64,000 bases of DNA from Streptomyces sp. ML-6 (GTDB lineage: Bacteria; Actinomycetota; Actinomycetes; Streptomycetales; Streptomycetaceae): the NCBI RefSeq assembly GCF_030116705.1, contig NZ_JAOTIK010000001.1, forward strand, positions 1-64,000, read 5' to 3'. The translations under genes were made by a program, and so were the position numbers. The notes under the pieces are model-generated. The model saw only the letters and a list, made by a program, of their open reading frames with translations, made no database searches and was not told where the DNA came from. The stretch's first letter is position 1; the number at the start of each line of letters is the position of its first letter. Below, in pieces: positions 16,777-25,355 of this stretch.

Positions 16777-19372
16777 CCAGGCGGGCTGCCGCATCGGCGG
16801 GGACACCGAGGGCGCGCGCCCGGGCCCGGGGCGTGGGGGTGCTGCAGGGGGTGAAGCGGTGGGCGCGCCCCGGGCGGTCCATGGCTGCGGGGCTGATGCT
16901 GCTGGTGCTGTCGTTCCTGGTGTCGCTGGTGCTGGCGGGCGTGTCGGCGAGCGCGGCCCCCACACCGACGCCGGCGCCTTCGCCTTCGGTGGGTCCGACG
17001 CTGCCCGGCCCGCAGAACCCGCTCGAGCCGAGCCCGCTCGTCCCCCAGCCGGGTACGTCGGGCCGGCCGGATGACTCCCCGCTGATCCGGGACGGGATCA
17101 AGGAGGCCGAGAAGGAGGAGAAGGCCGCCCGCGCCGAGTTCGACAAGCTGGTGGAGAAGTACAAGAAGGACCGGGCCGCGCAGGGCGGGGTGCTGTCCGC
17201 GTTCGAGGTGACCGACCGGGACGGGAATCCGGTCAGCTCGTACCGCATCTACTCCGACACCGGGGACTGGAACGACTGGGACCTGAGTGTGCAGGGGTTC
17301 CTCGTCGAGATGATGTTCATGGGGAACAAGTGGATCGTCAGCTTCGCCTGCTTCCTCTTGACCTGGAGCCTGGCGTTCTCCCTGGCCGGGCTGATGCTCA
17401 AGCCGGCGCTGCAGGTGTCGACGTCGCTGTACGGGAGCGTTGTCGTGCAGATGGGTCTGCCGGTGCTGTTCCTCACCTTCACGATGGTCGTCGCGTCGTG
17501 GCATCTGCTGTTCGGAAACCGGGTGCGCGGCTGGGGCGAGATGGCGGCTGCCCTGGTCATCTCCGCACTCGCGCTCGGTGCTCTCGCCTCTCCCCGCAGC
17601 TCCTGCTCAGCAAGGACACCGGGGTGGTGGGCGTGGTGCGGGACCTGGCGGTCGAGACCGCCGCCCTGGTCCTGGACAAGGAAGCCATCGACACGGCCCG
17701 GCCGACCACTGAGAGCGGATGGGAGAAGAAGCCGTCCGGGTCGACCGTGGGTGCGCAGGTCCGGTCCTCGCCGAGCGCGCTGGCCCGCCCCATCACCGAC
17801 GCCCTCGTGGACGCGTTCGTGGCCCGGCCGGCCATGCTCCTGTCCTACGGGCGGACCTTCGAGGGCAGGTGCGGGAAGAAGTTCCGCGATTCACGGGTCC
17901 AGCAGGCCGTGTTCGACCAGCTGGTCGACACCAAGATGGAGAAAGGCAAGTCCTTCCTCAAGGACCTGCCGGGCTTCGGGATCGCGCTGCCCGACAGCGT
18001 CAAGAACTGGATGGTCGACACCACCGTCGACGCCGCCACCTCCCAGATGCTGGAACAGGTCCACGCGTCCGGCCCCATCAAGGCGTTCGAGAAGGCCTGC
18101 GTCCAAAACGCCGGCACACTGAAGAAGGCGTCGATGGACAAGGTCGGCGGCGCGCTCTTCATGCTCCTGGCCGCGTTCCTCACCTGCATGTTCGTCATCG
18201 TCCTGGACGGTGCATTCCTCTTCGCCCAGCTACAGATCGCCATCGAGGCGATGATCGCAAAGGTGGCCCTCGCGGCGGGGATCCTGCCCGGCCCCGGCCG
18301 GGCCTGGCTGTGGGGCCGGGCCGCGGCCATCGCCCGCGGCCTCGCCCTGATGCTCGCCTCCATCGCCTCCATGTCCGTCTTCATCGTCGTCGTCAACGCC
18401 GTGCTGAACACACCGGAAAGCGACCTGCCGGGCGGTCTCACCGTCCGGTTCGTCCTTTTGGACTGCGTCTGCGTCGCCGCGTTCATCTACCGCAAGAAGC
18501 TCGCCCGCTCCACCCGCGGAGCGGTGGCACGCGCCCGTCACCGCCTCGGCAACTCGCCCCTGGGCGGATCCGTCTCCCCCGCCCCCGTCGACATGCCGAG
18601 GCGCGGCGGGCTCGGCAAGGGCCTGCTGCTCGGCGGGCTCATGCTCGGCGCGGCCGCCGCCACCGGGGGAACCGGTGCTGTGCTCGGCGGCGCCGGACGC
18701 ATCGGCTCCACCCGGCTCGCCGGACGCATCGGCGGCTGGCTCGCTCACGGCGGGGGCCGTGCCGTGGCGGGGCTGACCCGGCTCACCGGCCGCACCATCG
18801 AGGCCGGGGCGAAAGGCACCGTGAAGGCCGGGGTGTTCGGCCTCAAAGCCACTGTCGGACTGCCGGTGTACGGGCCGCGCGCGGCCCGCAGGGTCGGCGC
18901 GGCTGCGACCGCTCTGCCCGCCCAGGCCGCAGGCCGGGTCAGCAGCGCCGTCCAGAACCTCCAGCAGAGCGCGCAGAGTTTCCACCGGAGCTACGTCCAG
19001 CCCGCCCAGCAGTTCGCCGGGGAGTACCGGCACAACGTGCGCTCCCTCGGCCGGATCGTCCGGGGCCGGCCCGGGCTCGGCCCCTACACCCCGCCCCGGG
19101 CCGCTGTTCCCGGTCCCCGGCGGGCACCGGCGCCCCGCCCCGCCCGGCCGGCTCCTGCACCCCAGCCGGCCCCCGCACCGCCCGTCCGGCGGCGCCCTGC
19201 GCCGCCGCGCGTCGCCCAACCGCCCTCCAGCGCGGCCCAGGCCATGCTCCAGCAGCGCCTGCACCGCATGCGCCAGCCGCGGAACACCGGGAGCAGCACC
19301 CCGCCTGCGCCCGTCCCCTCCGCCCCTGCGCGTCGTTCGCAGGCCGCGCCGCGCCTGGGAGGGCGCTCATGA
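16773..19372 (+). CDS. VirB6-like polytopic membrane protein (one frameshift)
   Basis: The product would be about 866 aa. It has a signal/TM helix near residues 35-60 (AAGLMLLVLSFLVSLVLAG), an extracytoplasmic charged region, then several TM helices (KWIVSFACFLLTWSLAFSL, MGLPVLFLTFTMVVASW, GGALFMLLAAFLTCMFVIVL, SIASMSVFIVVVNAVL). The C-terminal tail is long, Ala/Pro/Gln-rich and basic. This fits the VirB6/TrbL channel component. The frame changes at about 17592: the sequence before ends ALALGALAS and resumes PQLLLSKDTGVV in the -1 frame. One more C in the CCCC there makes a single ORF. Confidence 0.75.
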
Positions 19373-20479
19373 GCGGCGCACGGAAAGTGGCCTTGGCCGT
19401 TTCCCTGTACTGGTTTCGGCTGTGGGTGTCGTCGGCGTCCTGGTGCTGTTCATTGCCGCTGTCGCAAACGGGGCGGCCGGACACGAGAAGGAGGCCGCCG
19501 CCCCGCCGTCCGTGTCCGGGGCGGCCCCGGGGCGGTGGCCGGCATCAGTCCGGTGATGCTGTCCGCCTACACCCGCGCCGCCGCGAACGTGCGCGCCCTG
19601 CGGCCGAAGTGCACGGGCATGCGGTGGTCCGTCATCGCTGGGATCGGCAAGGTCGAGTCCAACCACGCCTCCGGGCGCACCATCACAGTCGGCGGGGATG
19701 TCCGCCCGCGTATTCTCGGGGTCCGGCTCAACGGATCCGGGGCCGGGGGGAACACGAGCGTCTTCTCCGACACCGACCACGGCCGGCTCGACGGCGACAC
19801 CGCGTACGACCGGGCAGTCGGCCCCATGCAGTTCCTGCCCTCCACCTGGAACGGCCCCAGCGGCCAGGACGGAAACGGTGACGGGGTGAAGGACCCGCAC
19901 AACGCGTTCGACGCCGCGCTCGGAACCGCCGTCTACCTGTGCGGAACCGGGACCACCGACCTGTCCCGGACCGACCAGCTGCGCAAGGCGGTCTACCGCT
20001 ACAACCGTTCCGAGGCGTACGTGGGCGACGTCACCGGCTACGTCGACGAGTACGACCACCTCCCCGCCGCCCAAGACAGCACGGCGGGGTCGGCGACCGG
20101 CCGGGCCGGCGCCGTCGTCGACGCCGCGCTGGCACAGCGCGGCACTCCCTACGTGTGGGGCGGCGGCAGTACCACGGGCCCCACCAAGGGCGGCTACGAC
20201 TGCTCGGGCCTGATGCTCTACGCCTTCTACCAGGGCGCCCGGGTCACGCTTCCCCGCACCTCCCAGCAGATGCGGCACTCCGGTACCCGGGTCCCCCGCT
20301 CGCAGATCCGGCCCGGCGACCTCATCGTCATCAACAACGACGGAAACTGGGGACACGTCGGCCTCTACACCGGCAACAACACCATGGTCCACGCGCCCCG
20401 GCCCGGAAAGACCGTCGAGACCACCTCAACGTCCGGGTACTGGGAGCGGTACGACTGGGACGTACGCCGAGTGCTATGA
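19369..20479 (+). CDS. Lytic transglycosylase / NlpC-P60 peptidoglycan hydrolase of the transfer operon (5' frameshifts)
   Basis: The enzyme opens the cell wall for the transfer channel. Residues after 19540 show a soluble transglycosylase-like domain (GIGKVESNH with a catalytic-type Glu, AVGPMQFLPSTW), then an NlpC/P60 domain with YDCSGLMLYAF (Cys), HVGLYTG (His) and HAP. Frame 19369 gives only the first residues. Adding one C at CCC near 19403 and one G at GGGG near 19530 gives a normal N-terminal anchor (VSAVGVVGVLVLFIAAVA) joined to the domain. Without these changes, a GTG at 19535 would make a protein with no export signal. Confidence 0.75.
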
Positions 20480-20697
20480 AGTCGTGTAGATTCTCATTGG
20501 AGATGTCGTTGTCTCAGTGTTCTGTCATCAACTTGTCGTCCAGCAGCCCGAGTTACAGGACGGGCTCGACGTAAACGACGAACGTCATCTCGGTTCGAGA
20601 ACCAGCCTTTCGCTTGGTTTTCCATGCCTTCCGTGCAGATTCCCGCTGGCCACGCGCCATCGTCCCGGTGTCGGTTCCGCCTACACAAGGGGTCGCT
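20480..20697. other. Probable left end of the Tn7-like transposon
   Basis: This stretch between the conjugation operon and tnsA is AT-richer than its neighbours and holds no gene. It contains repeated TGTCGT-type motifs: TGTCGTTGTCTCAG near 20505, TGTCGTCCAGC at 20534-20544 and an inverted relative near 20573-20590. These are plausible TnsB binding sites. The exact terminal bases and a target duplication were not identified. Confidence 0.35.
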
Positions 20698-21448
20698 GTG
20701 GCACGCGCTTCGAGCCAGAAGAGCACGACAGAAGGTGAGACGGTCTCGGTCCGCTACCGGCAAGCGGATGGCCAGTTCGTTGAAGCGGTCCTGGACCGCC
20801 TCATCGTTCCCGAGGTGACCGGCGGCCTGCCGGTACGGGATTTCCGCTGGTACAAGGGCCGTCGTCATTACTCGGGCTGGTACCACGCCGCCACAGTGGG
20901 GCGGCTGGTGGCCTACGAGAGCCGGTTGGAGCTGGCTCGGATTCTGCTGGCCGATTTCGACCGCGGTGTCGTGGAGATCGCCTCCCAGCCCTTCCAGCTG
21001 GCCGGTCGTGACGGTGACCGGCTTCGGCGGCACATCCCTGACCTGCTGCTTGTCCACTCTGACGGTCTGGTGACCGTCGTCGATGTCAAAGCCCCTCACG
21101 CATGAAGGACCCGAAAGTGACTGCACAGTTCGCCTGGACGAAGCGCATCTGCGCTCGTCGCGGCTGGTCCTACGAGACCTGGTCGGGCGGCGATCGGGCC
21201 GTGGTGGAGAACGTACGGTTCCTCGCGGGCTACCGGCGCCCTCAGCTGCTGGAGATGGACCGGGCGCCGGCAGTGCTCGCGGCGGCCCGGGGCCAGTCGA
21301 CCATCGGCGGCATCGAGGCGGCCCTGGCCGCTCGGTTTCCGGCACATGCGGTCCGTCCGCTGGTGCTGCACCTGATCTGGTCGGGAGCCCTGGTCGCGGA
21401 CCTGCGGCGCCCCTGGCGGCGGCCACCTCGATCGAGGTGGCGTCATGA
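20698..21448 (+). CDS. tnsA: TnsA-like transposon endonuclease (two -1 frameshifts)
   Basis: TnsA cuts the 5' ends of the transposon together with TnsB. The start is GTG at 20698 behind AAGGGG. The catalytic-type residues are visible: Glu in YESRLELARILL, Asp in RRHIPDLLLV, and VDVK. The first frame stops at 21105 just after VDVKA. The C-terminal domain (MKDPKVTAQFAWTKRI ... LHLIWSGALVADLRRP) is in the -1 frame from 21102. A second shift at CCCC near 21410 is needed to read LAAATSIEVAS and the stop at 21446-21448. One extra C in each CCCC rebuilds a normal protein of about 250 aa ending in ATGA overlap with tnsB. As read, it would be two polypeptides joined by an ATGA stop-start. Confidence 0.7.
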
Positions 21449-23499
21449 CCGGCCGGGCAGTGACCGTCTTCCCGGGGGTGCGGCTGCTCTACTGCGGCGA
21501 CGTGGCCGAGGTTGTCGAGCTGGAAGGACTCACGGCCACGCTGCGCAACGAGCGGACGGGTGAGTTCAGCACACTGCCGCTCGGGCGGTTGGCGGCCGAC
21601 GCCCGGTCCCTGGGGGCGGGGAGTGAGCCGGAGACGCAGGATGGGTCTGTCCTGCTGGCGAACCTGTCCCCGGCCCGGCGGGCGAGGCTGCATGAGAGGG
21701 CTCGGCATGTCCGGGAGGTGCTGACCGGCTTCCGAGCCGGGCACCCGGACGGCGCCGCGGCCGACGAGCCGCGCCCGCAGTTCCAGCCGGATCTGCCGCT
21801 CGGGGACCGCACCGCGGCCAAGGCGACGGAGCTGAAGGTCTCACCTCGGACGATCGACCGGTGGGTGGCTGCCTACCGTGAAGCAGGCGAGGCCGGGCTG
21901 GTGGACGCCCGAGCCGTCAAGGGCCGGGGTTCGCGGGTGGATCCGCGCTGGGAGGAGGCCCTGCGCTGGGTGCTGGCCGAGTTGGTGAACGCCTCTACCC
22001 CCACCCGGTCCGCGGTGCTGCGCCGCACCGAAGATCGACTGGAAGAGGAGTTCGGGGCCGGGACGGTGCCTCTTCCCTCGCGCGCTACGGCCTACCGGCG
22101 CCTGGCGGAGCTGACGAAGGGCACGAGCGCGGTGTCCGGCAGTGCCAAGTCCCGCCGCTCGATCGCGGACCGGCCCCGCGGCGCCTACGGTCGGCTGCGG
22201 GCGACGCGGCCGGGTGAGTACGTGGTGCTCGACACGCAGGACCTGGACATCTACGCGATGGAGCCGGTCACCTGCCGCTGGGTTCCCGTCCAGCTCACTG
22301 TCGCCCAGGACCTGTTCTCCCGCTGCATCGTGGGCCTGCGGGTGACAGCGTGCTCCACCAAGGCGGTCGACGTCGCCGGGGTGCTGTTCGAAGCCGTCTG
22401 CCCGCCCATGGACACTGCGGACCGCCCCGAGCTCGCTCCCTATCACGGGCTGTGGGACCACGTGGTGTTCACCGAGGAGGACGCGGTTCCCGGGCGGGGG
22501 CTGTGTCCGCCGGAGACGCTGGTCGTCGACCACGGCAAGGCATTCATGTCGGCCCACGTGATCAGTGTCTGCACCCGGCTGGGCATGTCGATCCAGCCTG
22601 CCCAGCCGAAGAAGCCCACCGACAAGCCAACCGTCGAGCGCTTCTTCCGAACGCTGCGGGAGGGGCTGATCCAGCATCTGCCCGCCTACAAGGGCCCGGA
22701 CATCCACAGCCGCGGGGAGAGGATCGAGGACCAGGCGTTCTTCTACCTCCACGAGGTCGAGGAGATCGTCCGCGAGTGGATCAGCGAGGTGTTCCACCGC
22801 CGCGCCCATGAGGGACTCACCGTCCCGCACTGGCCCCACCTGCAGTTGTCCCCGCTGGAGATGCTCCGCGTCGGAGTGCACCGGGCCGGACGGCTGCGGA
22901 TGCCCGCCACCGCCGAGCTGGCCTTCGAGTTCCTGCAGGTCAGGCCGCGCACCATTCAGCACTACGGCGTCGATGTCGACGGGCTGCGTTACAACGGGCC
23001 CGCGCTGGACGGGCTGCGCGGGACGACGAGCCCCTACGGCGGGCGTCTGGCCGGGCGGTGGCCGATCCGCGTCAACCCCGACGACGTGCGGTTCGTCTAC
23101 TTCCAGGACCCCGACGACGGCTCCTGGCATGCCCTGGAATGGGAACACGCTCCCGCGCTGAACATGGCCTTCAGCACCGAGGCCGCCGCCTACGCCCGGC
23201 GGCTGGCCGCCCGCACCGGACGGCACATCGATGCCTCGAAGGCTCTGGGAGATCTGCTGGCCCGCTGGGACCAGGGGCTGGTCACCGACCGCCGCGAGCG
23301 TCGCATGGCGGTGCGGCTGTCGGCCGAGCGGGCCGCGCTGTCCCTGCCCACCCTGCCGGACCAGGCCACGGCCACGAGCCGGCCGGAGCTGACGGTGGTG
23401 CCAGATCCTCCCCTCGGCGACAGCGACGACGAGGACGAGCTCTTCGATGCCCCGCAGGGCGAGGACTACTACGCCGATGCCTTCGAGGTGATCGAATGA
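21445..23499 (+). CDS. tnsB: TnsB-like DDE transposase
   Basis: This 684-aa protein joins the transposon 3' ends to target DNA. An N-terminal HTH region (ATELKVSPRTIDRWVAAYREAGEAGL) is followed by an RNase H-fold integrase core with Asp in VVLDTQDLD (about residue 263), Asp in LVVDHGKAF (about 362) and Glu in PTVERFFRTLREGL (about 398). A Mu-type C-terminal beta-barrel follows (RFVYFQDPDDGSWHAL), then an acidic tail that may contact TnsC. The full length is open with no frameshift. The start overlaps the tnsA stop and the stop overlaps the tnsC start (ATGA). Confidence 0.9.
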   Translation: MTGRAVTVFPGVRLLYCGDVAEVVELEGLTATLRNERTGEFSTLPLGRLAADARSLGAGSEPETQDGSVLLANLSPARRARLHERARHVREVLTGFRAGHPDGAAADEPRPQFQPDLPLGDRTAAKATELKVSPRTIDRWVAAYREAGEAGLVDARAVKGRGSRVDPRWEEALRWVLAELVNASTPTRSAVLRRTEDRLEEEFGAGTVPLPSRATAYRRLAELTKGTSAVSGSAKSRRSIADRPRGAYGRLRATRPGEYVVLDTQDLDIYAMEPVTCRWVPVQLTVAQDLFSRCIVGLRVTACSTKAVDVAGVLFEAVCPPMDTADRPELAPYHGLWDHVVFTEEDAVPGRGLCPPETLVVDHGKAFMSAHVISVCTRLGMSIQPAQPKKPTDKPTVERFFRTLREGLIQHLPAYKGPDIHSRGERIEDQAFFYLHEVEEIVREWISEVFHRRAHEGLTVPHWPHLQLSPLEMLRVGVHRAGRLRMPATAELAFEFLQVRPRTIQHYGVDVDGLRYNGPALDGLRGTTSPYGGRLAGRWPIRVNPDDVRFVYFQDPDDGSWHALEWEHAPALNMAFSTEAAAYARRLAARTGRHIDASKALGDLLARWDQGLVTDRRERRMAVRLSAERAALSLPTLPDQATATSRPELTVVPDPPLGDSDDEDELFDAPQGEDYYADAFEVIE

Positions 23500-24053
23500 G
23501 GCAGCCGCATCTGTTCAGCCTCTCCCGCAAGGAGGGCTGGCGCCGCTTCGTCGACGAGCCGGCCCGGCAGCGCCCCGCGACCCTCACCCGGCGCCAGCTG
23601 GCGGCCCTGGGCGAGGAGGCGGCCGAGGACTACAACGACGCCCGGCACGACTGGCATGCCAACTTCGGCATCGTGCAGACACCCCAGCTGGCCTCCGTCC
23701 ACGATGCGTTGGACGAGATCGTCGCGTCCAACCGGCAAGACGGCGACCGCATCCGTTCCGCGGCCGTCATCGACGCCCTGCCGGGTCTGGGCAAGACCAC
23801 CATCGCCAACCTCTTCGGCCGCACCTTCGACCGCCAGCAGATGCGCCGCCTGGGCCAGGTCACCGACGCCGGGCACGAGCGCATCCCCGTCTTCCGTGTC
23901 GGGCTGACCTCCAACACCACACTGCGGACCCTGAACCGGATGATCTGCGAGTTCTACGGCCACCCGGCCGCCGACCGCGCCAATGCCGCCACCTTGGCCA
24001 GTCACGCGCTCGACTGCGTTCTATCCTGCGAGTCCCAGCTGGGGATCATCGAC
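23496..24053 (+). pseudogene. tnsC: TnsC-like AAA+ ATPase, 5' part (gene interrupted)
   Basis: These are the first 186 codons of the transposition regulator. Walker A is VIDALPGLGKTTIANLFGR near residue 89. A conserved HANFG segment precedes it, and RVGLTSNTTLRTLNRMICEFYG follows. The sequence stops at ...SQLGIID, the first half of Walker B; the next bases are the terminal repeat of the inserted Tn554-like element. The frame then runs into FTDRP and a stop at 24069-24071. The remainder of the gene is found at 31320-31826, 7.27 kb away. Confidence 0.85.
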
Positions 24054-24132
24054 TTTACCGACCGCCCGTAGTCCTGCCCGTGATGTCCGTCTGGGACTGT
24101 GACCAGCACGTCCTGGGCTTGTTTACCGACCG
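24054..24132. repeat. Left terminal repeat of the Tn554-like element, two direct copies
   Basis: TTTACCGACCG occurs at 24054-24064 and again at 24122-24132, 68 bp apart. The first abuts the tnsC sequence. These are candidate recombinase arm or core sites; the region between them is non-coding and leads into tnpA. Confidence 0.7.
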
Positions 24133-24176
24133 GGTCCGGGACGTCTGTCATGTTCTGGAGTCGGTACGGAGGACAA

Positions 24177-25355
24177 GTGGTACGGCACGTTGTGGTGGGG
24201 GACCTGAGGGTCCAGCGGATCGAGCGGAAGGACGGGCAGCGGTCATGGACGATCGTCTGGCCCGAGGGAACACTGCACGCGGAGGCGGACCGGTTCCTGC
24301 GTGAGCACGAGGGCTCGGGCACGCAGAGGACGTACGCGTACTACCTGGTGGACCACCTGCGGTGGCTGGAGCGCGAGTGCCTGGCCTTCGACACGGTCCA
24401 ACTGCGTGACCTGGAACGGTATATGGGGATCGTCGGCGCCGAGGTCCGCATACCGCTCGGGGAACCGTGGCGGGTGGGCAAGCGCCCCTACGGCCGCTCG
24501 GCGCTGTCGACCGCGGCGGCCTGCTTGAAGGGCTTCTACCTGCAGCAGGCTTCTCGCGGCATCAACGGCGAACTCGGCAAGAAGCTCGACAAGTCCCGTC
24601 TGCCGACGCGGGCCGACAAGCGCCGCTCGTTCCTCGGGCACGTGAAGAACAAGCTGCCGACCAACCCACTGGCACCGAAGGGGCCGCACCGCCGGCACCC
24701 GAAGATGCTGCCGGAAAAGGCCAGGGAGAGGCTGCTGGGGACAGTGAACGCCGCCCGGGACCGGCTGGTTATCGACTGGCTCGCCGACGGCGGACTTCGG
24801 ATCGGCGAACTCTGCGGGCTGCACCTGGTCGACCTGCACCTGCGCGAGAACGCGGCCTGCGGCGAGTGCCGCACCCCGCACCTGCACGTCTGCCACCGGC
24901 CCGGCAACCCGAACCGGGCCGAGGCCAAGACCAAACATCCCTGGCGGGTCGAGCGCGGGACGGTGACCGGCGGGCTGATCAAGCGGGTCAGCCCGGCGAT
25001 GGTGCACTCCTACTTCGAGTACATGACGACCGAGTACCCGCGGGGCGCCGGGCACGGCATGCTCCTGGTCCAGCTGCACGGCGCCGATAGCGGCCAGCCG
25101 TGGGCTCCGGTCGGCGCCCGCCGGATGCTCGGCCGGGCCGGGAAACGCGCCGGGTTGGGGCTGGTGAAACCCCATGCCTTCCGGCACACCTTCACCTCGG
25201 CGGTTCTCGATGCCGCGGACGGCAACACCCTGATCGCCCGGGACGCCGGCGGCTGGGCGTCGGCCGCGATGGTCGATGAGGTCTACGGGCACGTCGATGT
25301 CCACGACCCGGTCTTCGATGCCGCGCTTCGCACGGTCTGGGGTGAGACGAAGTGA
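24177..25355 (+). CDS. tnpA: TnpA-like tyrosine recombinase
   Basis: This 392-aa protein starts at GTG 24177 after GGAGG at -5. Residues about 35-150 form the SAM-like arm domain (GSGTQRTYAYYLVDHLRWL). The catalytic domain shows Arg in ADGGLRIGELCGLHLVD, HAFRHTFTSAVLD, a GGWAS helix and the tyrosine in VDEVYGHVD. It contains a CGECRTPHLHVCHRP cysteine/histidine insert typical of the Tn554 TnpA group. It is the first gene of a tnpA-tnpB-tnpC operon; its stop overlaps the tnpB start. Confidence 0.85.
   Translation: MVRHVVVGDLRVQRIERKDGQRSWTIVWPEGTLHAEADRFLREHEGSGTQRTYAYYLVDHLRWLERECLAFDTVQLRDLERYMGIVGAEVRIPLGEPWRVGKRPYGRSALSTAAACLKGFYLQQASRGINGELGKKLDKSRLPTRADKRRSFLGHVKNKLPTNPLAPKGPHRRHPKMLPEKARERLLGTVNAARDRLVIDWLADGGLRIGELCGLHLVDLHLRENAACGECRTPHLHVCHRPGNPNRAEAKTKHPWRVERGTVTGGLIKRVSPAMVHSYFEYMTTEYPRGAGHGMLLVQLHGADSGQPWAPVGARRMLGRAGKRAGLGLVKPHAFRHTFTSAVLDAADGNTLIARDAGGWASAAMVDEVYGHVDVHDPVFDAALRTVWGETK

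Noticed and set aside
13450..16965. 1171-aa open frame on the minus strand antisense to the VirB4 gene
   Set aside because: It is a GC-skew shadow of the VirB4 and neighbouring coding strand: Arg/Pro/Gln-rich, no domains, while the plus strand has Walker motifs and operon context.
21080..21110. Programmed -1 frameshift in tnsA
   Set aside because: No classic slippery heptamer with a downstream structure is evident, and the same kind of single-base loss occurs in many unrelated genes here, so an assembly error or mutation is more likely.
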